Below are positions 29,712 through 38,474 of a stretch of 51,543 nucleotides of DNA, piece after piece (the first letter of the stretch is position 1; the number at the start of each line of letters is the position of its first letter). This DNA comes from Streptomyces muensis (GTDB taxonomy: Bacteria > Actinomycetota > Actinomycetes > Streptomycetales > Streptomycetaceae): the NCBI RefSeq assembly GCF_021474425.1, contig NZ_JAKEIP010000037.1, positions 1 through 51,543 of the forward strand, given 5' to 3'. The translations under genes were made by a program, and so were the position numbers. The notes under the pieces are model-generated. The model saw only the letters and a program-made list of their open reading frames with translations. It did not search any database and had not been told where the DNA came from.

Positions 29712-31095
29712 CGGCCTGGTCCAGTGCCGACTGGAGGGATTCCTTGTATCCGGCGCTGGTGTAGGTGGCTCCGGAGACGGCGTCGATGTCGGCGCTGCCG
29801 GCTGCCACGGCGGCCTGGTTGAGCTTGGGTACGGCGTTGGCGGTGACCTGGTCGCTCTGGCCGCCCTTGGGCGTCTGGACCGCCTCGGCCTTGGTGATCT
29901 TGCCGCCGGCGACCGTGACGCGCACCTGGACCGGCCCGTACTGCGTCTGGGACACCTCGCCGGTGACGGTACGGGCCTGCGCGGCGCCCGAACCCTGGGA
30001 CCCGGAGCCCTGGGAGCCCGACCCCTGCGACGCACCGGCGCTCGCCTGCGCCTTGTCCAGGGCGGACTGGAGGGATTCCTTGTATCCGGCGCTGGTGTAG
30101 GTGGCTCCGGAGACGGCGTCGATGTCGGCGGTGCCCGCTGCCACGGCCGCCTGGTTGAGTTTCGGTACGGCGTCGGCGGTGACCTGGTCGCTCCGGCCGC
30201 CCTTGGGCGCCTGGACCGTCTCCGCCTTGGAGATCTTGCCGCCGTTGACGGTGATACGGACCTGGACCGCGCCGTACTGGGTCTGGACGGCGTCCCCGGT
30301 GACCGTGGCGGCCTGGGCGGCACCGGACCCCTGCGACGCACCGGCGCTCGCCTGCGCCTTGTCCAGGGCGGACTGGAGGGATTCCTTGTATCCGGCGCTG
30401 GTGTAGGTGGCTCCGGAGACGGCGTCGATGTCGGCGGTGCCCGCTGCCACGGCCGCCTGGTTGAGTTTCGGTACGGCGTCGGCGGTGACCTGGTCGCTCC
30501 GGCCGCCCTTGGGCGCCTGGACCGTCTCCGCCTTGGAGATCTTGCCGCCGTTGACGGTGATACGGACCTGGACCGCGCCGTACTGGGTCTGGACGGCGTC
30601 CCCGGTGACCGTGGCGGCCTGGGCGGCACCGGACCCCTGCGACGCACCGGCGCTCGCCTGCGCCTTGTCCAGGGCGGACTGGAGGGATTCCTTGTATCCG
30701 GCGCTGGTGTAGGTGGCTCCGGAGACGGCGTCGATGTCGGCGCTGCCGGCTGCCACGGCGGCCTGGTTGAGCTTGGGTACGGCGTTGGCGGTGATCTGGT
30801 CGCTCCGGCCGCCCTTGGGGGCCTGGACCGTCTCCGCCTTGGTGATCTTGCCGTTGGCCACCGTCAGGCGTACCTGCACGGCCCCGTACTGGGTCTGCGC
30901 CGCGTCACCGGTGAACGTGCCGGTGGCCGCCGCCTGGGCGCCGCCCTGGGCCGAGGCCGCCGGCGGTGCGCCGATGCCCGCCGCCTGTGCGGAACCCGGG
31001 TCGGACGCCGGTTTCAGCGACAGCAGCAGCACGATCCCGGACACGGTGGCGGCGCCGGCCAGCACGACACGCCGGATGGGGTGACTCTTCCTCAT
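29704..31095 (-). CDS. Extracytoplasmic protein with four tandem FMN-binding domains
   Basis: 463 residues: an N-terminal export/anchor segment (about 8-28, preceded by PIRR), an Ala/Gly-rich spacer, then four FMN-binding domains of about 85 residues. Each ends DIDAVSGATYTSAGYKESLQ, so each carries the D-x-x-S-G-A-T flavinylation motif; the acceptor threonines are T128, T230, T332 and T444. Linkers are Ser/Ala/Gly/Gln-rich (ASAGASQGSGAAQA), longer before domain 4. Domains 2 and 3 are identical in sequence. The expected role is to carry electrons between four bound FMNs outside the membrane. ATG 31095 is the start nearest the export segment. Confidence 0.93.
   Translation of the reverse strand: MRKSHPIRRVVLAGAATVSGIVLLLSLKPASDPGSAQAAGIGAPPAASAQGGAQAAATGTFTGDAAQTQYGAVQVRLTVANGKITKAETVQAPKGGRSDQITANAVPKLNQAAVAAGSADIDAVSGATYTSAGYKESLQSALDKAQASAGASQGSGAAQAATVTGDAVQTQYGAVQVRITVNGGKISKAETVQAPKGGRSDQVTADAVPKLNQAAVAAGTADIDAVSGATYTSAGYKESLQSALDKAQASAGASQGSGAAQAATVTGDAVQTQYGAVQVRITVNGGKISKAETVQAPKGGRSDQVTADAVPKLNQAAVAAGTADIDAVSGATYTSAGYKESLQSALDKAQASAGASQGSGSQGSGSQGSGAAQARTVTGEVSQTQYGPVQVRVTVAGGKITKAEAVQTPKGGQSDQVTANAVPKLNQAAVAAGSADIDAVSGATYTSAGYKESLQSALDQAGG
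30020..30742. repeat. Tandem 306-bp duplication inside the FMN-binding gene
   Basis: Bases from 30020 recur 306 bp further on through 30742, about 2.4 units, with no difference that I can find. The outer domains are diverged copies. One unit equals one FMN domain plus linker (102 codons). Confidence 0.85.
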
Positions 31096-31132
31096 CGGTC
31101 CTACAGCTCCTGAAGTCTTTGAGTCCCGTCGC

Positions 31133-32515
31133 TCACATCTCGAACGACTCGTGATGGATGCGGCGGGCGGGCACACCCGCGCCGCGCAGTGCTTCGTAGA
31201 CGGACTGCGCGAAGCCGGCCGGCCCGCACATGAAAACGTCGTGCTTGTCGATGTCGGGCAGCTTCTGCCGCAACCGCTCCGCCGAGATGTCGGGCCGCTC
31301 GCCGTCAGGGCTGTTCACCGCGTACATCAGACGGGCGCCGCGCTCGTCGGCGATCTTGGCCAGCTCGTCCCACAGCGCCAGGTCCTGGGTGCTGTTGGCC
31401 CGGTAGAGGAGCGTGATGTCACCGGACGCGCCGGGCAGCGTCTCGAACAGCGCCCGCATCGGTGTGATGCCGACACCGCCGGCCACCAGCAGCACCTTGC
31501 CGCGGCTGCGCCGCTGTGCCGTCATCGCACCGTACGGCCCCTCGGCCCACACCTTCGTTCCCGGCTTCAGGTCACGCAGCCGCGACGTGTGGTCGCCGAT
31601 CGCCTTGACCGTGATCCGCAGCATGTCCGGGCGGGGCGCCGCCGACAGCGAGTACGGGTGGGAACTGAACCGCATCCCCGGCGCCTTGAACCGCCACCGG
31701 AAGAACTGCCCGGCCTCCGCCCCCATCCGGTGCAGCTTGCGCCCGCCGATCAGCACCGACACCACGCCCGGCGTCTCCTCGATGACCGCCTCGACATACA
31801 TCCGGTGCCGCATGTTGAGGCGGATCGGGGTGAGGACCCGGTACCAGATCACCGCCGCGGTCACGGCGCCGTACAGCCCGTACCAGAAGGTCTTCGCGGT
31901 GGGCTCGACGGCGAACTCGTTGCCGGTGGTGATCTGGTGCCAGAACGTCAGGTACACCGCCGCGTACGTCAGCAGGTGGACGTGGTACCAGGTGTCGTAC
32001 GGGATCCGGCGGCGGACGCCCCCGATCGACAGGAACGCGATGAGGAACAGCAGCCCGGTGCCGATGGCCGCCTTGCCCATGTCGGGCAGCGTGTTGACCG
32101 AGTCGACCGTCTGCTGCACGACGTCGCCGAGCGTCTTGCCGGCCTGCAGCGCGTACGCCCACATGGTCAGGAAGACATGGGCGATGACCAGGCAGATCGT
32201 GTACCGCCCGCTCATCGCGTGCCACCGCGCGACCCGGTCCGAGCCCACCCGCCGCTCCAGCGCCGGCACCCGGGCCATCTGGAGCACGACGAGCGCCATC
32301 AGATAGCCGGCGAGCAGTCCGGTGATCCGCCCCGCGGCGAGGATCTTCGCGGTGTTGTCCGCGAGGGACGGCGTGTTGTCCCACCACAGCCACAGCACCG
32401 CCGCCGCGCCCGCCCATAGGGCGATCACCAGCGGGACGGCCGGGGAGCGGCGCGGGCGGATGCGGCGCATCGTCTGGCGGCGAGCGGCACGGCCGCCTGC
32501 GAGCGTGGTGGTCAC
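31133..32515 (-). CDS. Ferric-reductase-like transmembrane flavohaem reductase
   Basis: 460 residues. Six transmembrane helices (about 25-240); paired histidines suited to haem ligation in RWHAMSGRYTICLVIAHVF and TWYHVHLLTYAAVYLTFWHQ. A cytoplasmic ferredoxin-NADP-reductase-like part follows: FAD motif HPYSLSAAP, NAD(P) motif LVAGGVGITPMRALFE and terminal MCGPAGFAQSVYEAL. It should take electrons from NAD(P)H via FAD to membrane haem and outward. GTG 32515 with GGAGGA just upstream. The next gene, 37 bp on, encodes the flavinylated acceptor. Confidence 0.93.
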   Translation of the reverse strand: MTTTLAGGRAARRQTMRRIRPRRSPAVPLVIALWAGAAAVLWLWWDNTPSLADNTAKILAAGRITGLLAGYLMALVVLQMARVPALERRVGSDRVARWHAMSGRYTICLVIAHVFLTMWAYALQAGKTLGDVVQQTVDSVNTLPDMGKAAIGTGLLFLIAFLSIGGVRRRIPYDTWYHVHLLTYAAVYLTFWHQITTGNEFAVEPTAKTFWYGLYGAVTAAVIWYRVLTPIRLNMRHRMYVEAVIEETPGVVSVLIGGRKLHRMGAEAGQFFRWRFKAPGMRFSSHPYSLSAAPRPDMLRITVKAIGDHTSRLRDLKPGTKVWAEGPYGAMTAQRRSRGKVLLVAGGVGITPMRALFETLPGASGDITLLYRANSTQDLALWDELAKIADERGARLMYAVNSPDGERPDISAERLRQKLPDIDKHDVFMCGPAGFAQSVYEALRGAGVPARRIHHESFEM

Positions 32516-32612
32516 GGTTCCTCCGGGGACGGGGCAAGGGGGGTGCGTGATGGGCGTGGTCCCTTGGCCCTGAGATACGTGCGGGGAGGTCCGTGTGTTC
32601 AGTGGCGCGCGC

Positions 32613-33314
32613 TCAGTACCGGGTGATGGCCGTCGACCCCTTCGCCGTCCCGATCGCGATATGCGGTTTCCGCCCCGGATCGGCCCATGTCAGGATCCGC
32701 CGCATCGCCTTCCGCGACACCGACACACAACCGGCCGTCGCCCCGCGCCCCTTCACATGGAGGAAGATGCCCGCTCCGCGGCCCTTGACCGGGCGGTCGT
32801 AGTTGAAGCCGATGACGAGTGCGTGCGCGTACAGCGGGCCGTAGGAGATCAGGTGCTCGGACTCGGCGGCCCGGCAGTCGCGGGCCCGTGGCTCGGTCCA
32901 GCGGTTGTAGACGCGGGAGTCGTTGTCCTGGCACCACCAGGAGTCCTTGCGCACCCGGCGGTACTCGTACGCCGTCCCGCGCGGCGCCGCCTCGATGCCG
33001 AAGGCGTACGGCAGCTTGTACAGCCCGGTCGGCGTCGTGTTGGTGCTCTGCTTGCGCCGGGCCCCCTCGACGAGACCCTTCGCCCCGAACCGGGCGGACG
33101 CCGAACCGGCCTTCACCCATGTCCCCTCGACCCGGTCCCACCAGGTCACGGTGCCGGACGTGGAGCCGGTTCCCAGGGCCACGGCGGTGATCAGCTGGGT
33201 GCCGCCGCCGGTGTCGGCCATGCGTGCGGGCAGCGCGGGCCGGGGCGGGCCGGCCGGGGCGGCGCCGACTGCCAGGAGGGACGCGGACACGAGGGCGACG
33301 ACACCGGGGCGCAT
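32613..33314 (-). CDS. Secreted L,D-transpeptidase-family (YkuD-like) protein
   Basis: 233 residues with a signal peptide (about 1-22, VVALVSASLLAVGAAPAG). The C-terminal part has the YkuD pattern: HALVIGFNYDRP, then IFLHVKGRGATAGCVSVSRKAM, giving the catalytic His...Gly-Cys-Val-Ser arrangement. Such enzymes make 3-3 crosslinks in peptidoglycan or attach proteins to it. The start is 3 bp past the stop of the PPOX gene, so the two are co-transcribed; the reductase gene follows after 97 bp. Confidence 0.85.
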   Translation of the reverse strand: MRPGVVALVSASLLAVGAAPAGPPRPALPARMADTGGGTQLITAVALGTGSTSGTVTWWDRVEGTWVKAGSASARFGAKGLVEGARRKQSTNTTPTGLYKLPYAFGIEAAPRGTAYEYRRVRKDSWWCQDNDSRVYNRWTEPRARDCRAAESEHLISYGPLYAHALVIGFNYDRPVKGRGAGIFLHVKGRGATAGCVSVSRKAMRRILTWADPGRKPHIAIGTAKGSTAITRY

Positions 33315-33317
33315 GGC

Positions 33318-33902
33318 TCAGACGCTAGACGGGGGCAGGGGCAACGGCACTCCGGGTAGGCCATCCAGGCTGTTCGCGATCTGCCTCTTGGCGAAGTACG
33401 CGCTCAGCGAGTCGTCGTCCTCACGCGCGAAGCGCCTCGCGTGCAGGTCGCGGTCCTCGTCGTACGTCATGAGCGGGACCGCGTATCCGCAGGAGTCGCG
33501 GATGACATCGGCCCGCACCACGACGATCGCGCGCAGGCCGTGCAGGGACGGGTCGATGTCGGGAAAGTGCCCGAGCAGCTCCTCGAACCGCGGATCGTCA
33601 CGGAAGACGGCCTCACCGCGGCCGTGCACCCGGACGATGTTGGGCGGCCCCTGGAAGGCGCACCACATCAGGGTGATCCGGCCGTTCTCCCGCAGATGCG
33701 CGACCGTCTCGGCGTTGGAGCCGGCGAAGTCGAGGTAGGCCAGGGTCAGTTCGTCGAGGATCGCGAAGGAGCCCTTGAGACCCTTGGGGGAGAGGTTGAC
33801 GGTGCCGTCGGCCGACAGGGGAGCGGTCGCGGTGAAGAAGAGGGGCTGCTCCTCGATGAAGGTGCGGAGTCTGCCGTCGATACGTTCGTAAGTTTTTCCC
33901 AC
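33318..33902 (-). CDS. Pyridoxamine 5'-phosphate oxidase-family flavoprotein
   Basis: 194 residues with the split-barrel FMN-binding fold: FFTATAPLSADGTVNLSPKG, LAYLDFAGSNAETVAHLREN, RITLMWCAF and NIVRVHGRGEAVFRDD. The class includes PLP synthesis enzymes and F420/FMN reductases, and the reaction here is not assignable. GTG 33902 lies about 1-3 nt from the predicted transcription start, so the mRNA is probably leaderless. It heads the flavin-rich gene run to ApbE. Confidence 0.88.
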   Translation of the reverse strand: MGKTYERIDGRLRTFIEEQPLFFTATAPLSADGTVNLSPKGLKGSFAILDELTLAYLDFAGSNAETVAHLRENGRITLMWCAFQGPPNIVRVHGRGEAVFRDDPRFEELLGHFPDIDPSLHGLRAIVVVRADVIRDSCGYAVPLMTYDEDRDLHARRFAREDDDSLSAYFAKRQIANSLDGLPGVPLPLPPSSV

Positions 33903-33910
33903 GTCAACCG

Positions 33911-33939
33911 ATTATGGACGTAGGTCGTTCGTATGTCTA
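33911..33939 (-). promoter_or_regulatory. Promoter of the PPOX-family gene
   Basis: On the minus strand TAGACA (33939-33934), 17 bp, CATAAT (33916-33911). The expected start is at about 33904, next to the GTG at 33902. Confidence 0.5.
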
Positions 33940-33970
33940 AGTAATTGTGGGGTGCGGCATGAAACACCGC

Positions 33971-34003
33971 GGCCGCCCCGGCCGGCGTGCCAACGGGGCG
34001 GCC
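33971..34003 (-). terminator. Terminator of the two-domain secreted protein gene
   Basis: A 10-bp perfect stem GGCCGCCCCG / CGGGGCGGCC, 17 bp after the gene's stop at 34020. Confidence 0.7.
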
Positions 34004-34019
34004 ACGGCTGCCTGTCACG

Positions 34020-34958
34020 TCACTGGGTGAGCGTGCAGGCGGCGAATGCCTCCAGCCCCTCGGGCTTTTCGGCCGCGCGGCCGATGGCGGTCTCGATGCG
34101 GTTGAGGGCGGCGACGCGCTTGTCCTCCAGGGGGCCGAGGATGGCGTTCTGGACGAAGTTGGGTCCGCCCTGGCCGACGGTGTCGACGAGGCGCTGGTTG
34201 GCTTCGTCGATCTGGGTCTGGAGCTGGGCGAGGTTGCGGTCGACCTCGGCCTGCGCGGAGGCGGGGATCGCGGGCAGCTGACCGGTCACGTCCGGGCAGC
34301 TGATCGTCCCGACCCCGGCGTTCCCCGCGTCGCCCGCCGCGTCCCCGGCGTCCTCGCCCGCACCGGCCTCCGCACCCGCGCCCGCTTCCTCACCGGCACC
34401 GGCACCGGCGTCCTCACCGGCCCCGGCCTCCGCGCCCGCGTCCTCGCCGGCATCGGCCCCGGCACCGGCCTCCTCACCCGCACCCGCCCCGCCACCGGCG
34501 CCATCCGCGTCGAGCGTGCAGGCGGCGAACGCCTCCAGCCCCTCGGGCTTCGCGGCTGCCCGGCCGATGGCGGTCTCGATGCGGTTGAGGGCGGCGACGC
34601 GCTTGTCCTCCAGGGGGCCGAGGATGGCGTTCTGGACGAAGTTGGGTCCGCCCTGGCCGACGGTGTCGACGAGGCGCTGGTTGGCTTCGTCGATCTGGGT
34701 CTGGAGCTGGGCGAGGTTGCGGTCGACCTCGGCCTGCGCCGAGGCCGGGATCGCGGGCAGCTGACCGGTCACGTCCGGGCACGTGATGGTGCCTGGTCCG
34801 GCCAGTGTGCGGGCGTTCGTGCCGGCGCTCTTCGAAGACGATGTCGTCTCCCCGGCAAGGGCGAAGCCGGCGATCACCGTGCCGGACAGCGCCACCGCGG
34901 CGGCGCCGCCGATGAACGCGACGCGGCGCTTGTTGTACTTCGGAAGAGCCCTGGACAT
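34020..34958 (-). CDS. Secreted protein with two near-identical Cys-paired helical domains
   Basis: 312 residues. Signal/anchor at about 11-36. Domain 1 (C60 to C147) and domain 2 (C221 to C308) are nearly identical: CPDVTGQLPAIPASAQAEVD, helical LAQLQTQIDEANQRLVDTV, LEDKRVAALNRIETAIGRA, and terminal FAACTL. Each has two cysteines placed to close the domain by disulfide. Residues 150-217 form a low-complexity linker of GAGEDAG/GAGEEAG repeats, acidic and flexible. I do not recognise the family. It might be a surface or wall-associated helical-bundle protein. Confidence 0.8.
   Translation of the reverse strand: MSRALPKYNKRRVAFIGGAAAVALSGTVIAGFALAGETTSSSKSAGTNARTLAGPGTITCPDVTGQLPAIPASAQAEVDRNLAQLQTQIDEANQRLVDTVGQGGPNFVQNAILGPLEDKRVAALNRIETAIGRAAAKPEGLEAFAACTLDADGAGGGAGAGEEAGAGADAGEDAGAEAGAGEDAGAGAGEEAGAGAEAGAGEDAGDAAGDAGNAGVGTISCPDVTGQLPAIPASAQAEVDRNLAQLQTQIDEANQRLVDTVGQGGPNFVQNAILGPLEDKRVAALNRIETAIGRAAEKPEGLEAFAACTLTQ
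34029..34783. repeat. Direct repeat of about 270 bp (domain duplication)
   Basis: Bases 34029-34300 and 34512-34783 (offset 483) are almost identical, with a handful of substitutions concentrated near the start of each unit. Confidence 0.8.
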
Positions 34959-36683
<1,725 letters not shown>

Positions 36684-36735
36684 GGGGCGCGGGGAACTGC
36701 GCGAGCAAACCCCACAGGCCGAAAGCCGCCGAACT
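36684..36735 (+). repeat. Dispersed 3'-end repeat, copy E (short form)
   Basis: Exact forward core at 36684-36703, starting at the base after the argH stop codon. The distal arm is diverged. Confidence 0.85.
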
Positions 36736-36821
36736 ACCGCACAACCCAACCCCTGAGGCGAAGGTCATCGCGGGTTACGTTGGTCAGGAGCCGTACCGGA
36801 GCCGACCGAACGGAGCCCGCG

Positions 36822-37793
36822 ATGCCCTTCGCCCGACTGGCGACAGCGACAACCCCCACCTGCCACATCGGACTGGGCCTCGCCGCCGTCGGCCGCCCCG
36901 GTTACATCAACCTCGGCCGACACGAAGACCTCGGAGAGCACCGCAGCGCCGAAGCGCTGCACACCCGCACCCACGAACTCCTCGACGCCGCCTACGCCCA
37001 GGGCGTCCGCTACTTCGACGCCGCCCGCTCCTACGGCCGCTCGGAGGAGTTCCTCGCGGACTGGCTCGACAAGAACCCCGGCATCGACGACGTGGTCATC
37101 GGCAGCAAGTGGGGCTACACCTACACCGCCGACTGGTCCACCGACGCCGAGAAACACGAGGTCAAGGACCACACCCTCCAGACCTACGAGCGTCAGCGCG
37201 CCGAGTCCGACGCCCTGCTCGGCGACCGTCTCGACCTCTACCAGATCCACTCGGTGACCCCGGACAGCCCCGCCCTCACCGACAAGGACCTGCACGCGAG
37301 GCTCGCCGAAGCCGCGGCCGCCGGCCTCACCATCGGCTTCTCCACCAGCGGCCCCGCCCAAGCGGCCGCGATCCGCGCCGCCCTCGCCGTGACGGTCGAC
37401 GGCGAGCCCCTCTTCCATACCGTCCAGTCGACGTTCAACGCCCTGGAGACCTCGGCGGGCCCCGCCCTCGCCGAGGCCCACGACGCCGGGCTCACGGTGA
37501 TCGTCAAGGAGGGCATGGCCAACGGACGACTCGCGGACCGGTATGCGCCGGACGCGCTGAAGGCGGTGGCCGAGGAGACGGAACTCGGCTGCGACGCCGT
37601 CGCGCTGGCGCTGATCCTCCGTGAGCCCTGGGCCGGCGTCGTCCTCTCCGGCGCGGCGACGACCGTACAACTCGCGTCGAACCTGCACGCGGCGGTCGTG
37701 GACCTGGACGACGCCCAACTGGAGCGGCTGGCCGCGCTGGTGGAGGAGCCGGACGCGTACTGGGAGACGCGCGGGCAACTGCCCTGGCACTGA
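36822..37793 (+). CDS. Aldo/keto reductase
   Basis: A 323-residue (alpha/beta)8 NADPH-dependent reductase. YFDAARSYGRSEEFLADWL carries the catalytic Asp and Tyr, VIGSKWGY the Lys, and DLYQIHSV the His. C-terminal cofactor region LIVKEGMANG-like and GAATTVQLASNLHA. The substrate is unknown. ATG 36822 has GGAG about eight bases upstream. Monocistronic between argH and the TetR gene. Confidence 0.9.
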   Translation: MPFARLATATTPTCHIGLGLAAVGRPGYINLGRHEDLGEHRSAEALHTRTHELLDAAYAQGVRYFDAARSYGRSEEFLADWLDKNPGIDDVVIGSKWGYTYTADWSTDAEKHEVKDHTLQTYERQRAESDALLGDRLDLYQIHSVTPDSPALTDKDLHARLAEAAAAGLTIGFSTSGPAQAAAIRAALAVTVDGEPLFHTVQSTFNALETSAGPALAEAHDAGLTVIVKEGMANGRLADRYAPDALKAVAEETELGCDAVALALILREPWAGVVLSGAATTVQLASNLHAAVVDLDDAQLERLAALVEEPDAYWETRGQLPWH

Positions 37794-37870
37794 CGCACAC
37801 CCGTTGATCGCCGGCCGTCGGCCCCGTAGATCACGCTGGCCGACGCGCAATGAGTCACGCATGCCCACGA

Positions 37871-37908
37871 TGAGACAATCATGTCTCACATGCGCTACTC
37901 TCGTCTCA
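37871..37908 (+). promoter_or_regulatory. Operator-promoter of the TetR-MFS operon
   Basis: Dyad TGAGAC-AATCAT-GTCTCA (37871-37888) overlaps a GAGACA -35; TACTCT (37895-37900) is the -10 at 17 bp spacing; another GTCTCA half lies at 37903-37908. The ATG at 37908 falls at the predicted +1, so the transcript is leaderless and repressor binding would block the promoter. Confidence 0.6.
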
Positions 37909-38474
37909 TGGCTGTTGATCGTGACCACGTGCTGCGCACCGCCGCGGCCCTGCTGACCCGCAAATCCACCGCGACCATGGACGAGGTCGCCAAGGCCGCC
38001 GGGATCAGCCGCGCCACCCTGCACCGGCACTTCGCCGGACGGGACGCGCTCGTGCGCGCGCTGGAGTCGCTCGGCATCGCGGAGTGCGAGGCCGCGCTGG
38101 ACGCGGCGCGTCTGGACGAGGGCGCGGCGGGTGACGCCGTACGACGCCTCGTCGGCGCCATCGAACCCGCCGCTGGACTGCTCGCCTTCCTCTACACGGA
38201 GAACCAACTGTTCGAGGGCGAGCAGCAGAACGCGGGCTGGGCACGCATCGACGACCGCATCGCCGCCCTGTTCCGACGCGGCCAGCAGAACGGCGAGTTC
38301 CGCATCGACCTCAGCCCGGTCTGGCTCACCGAGGCGCTCTACGGCCTGCTGGGCTCAGCGGCCTGGGCGGTCGCGGAGGGCCGGGTCGCCCGCAACGACT
38401 TCACCCACATGATCGTCGAGCTGCTGCTCGGCGGCGCACTACGCCAACCCGCACGACCGAGAGAGGAATCATGA
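37908..38474 (+). CDS. TetR-family repressor of the adjacent MFS pump
   Basis: A 188-residue protein. N-terminal HTH MDEVAKAAGISRATLHRHFAGRDALV, then a helical ligand-binding domain. The ATG at 37908 (MAVDRDHV) fits the family and the leaderless promoter; an upstream ATG at 37881 lies inside the operator. The stop overlaps the MFS ATG (ATGA), so the pair forms a self-regulated efflux unit. The inducer is unknown. Confidence 0.92.
   Translation: MAVDRDHVLRTAAALLTRKSTATMDEVAKAAGISRATLHRHFAGRDALVRALESLGIAECEAALDAARLDEGAAGDAVRRLVGAIEPAAGLLAFLYTENQLFEGEQQNAGWARIDDRIAALFRRGQQNGEFRIDLSPVWLTEALYGLLGSAAWAVAEGRVARNDFTHMIVELLLGGALRQPARPREES

Noticed and set aside
29765..31095. Regular repeat spacing that might suggest CRISPR or a satellite
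   Set aside because: Units are 306 bp, coding and in frame, with no short repeat-spacer structure and no cas genes.
29701..31113. Plus-strand frame with striking internal repeats opposite the FMN-binding gene
   Set aside because: The repeats are explained by the sense-strand domain duplication; no start signals.
34321..34500. GC-rich tandem repeats resembling a VNTR or replication element
   Set aside because: They encode the GAGEDAG linker of the secreted two-domain protein in frame.
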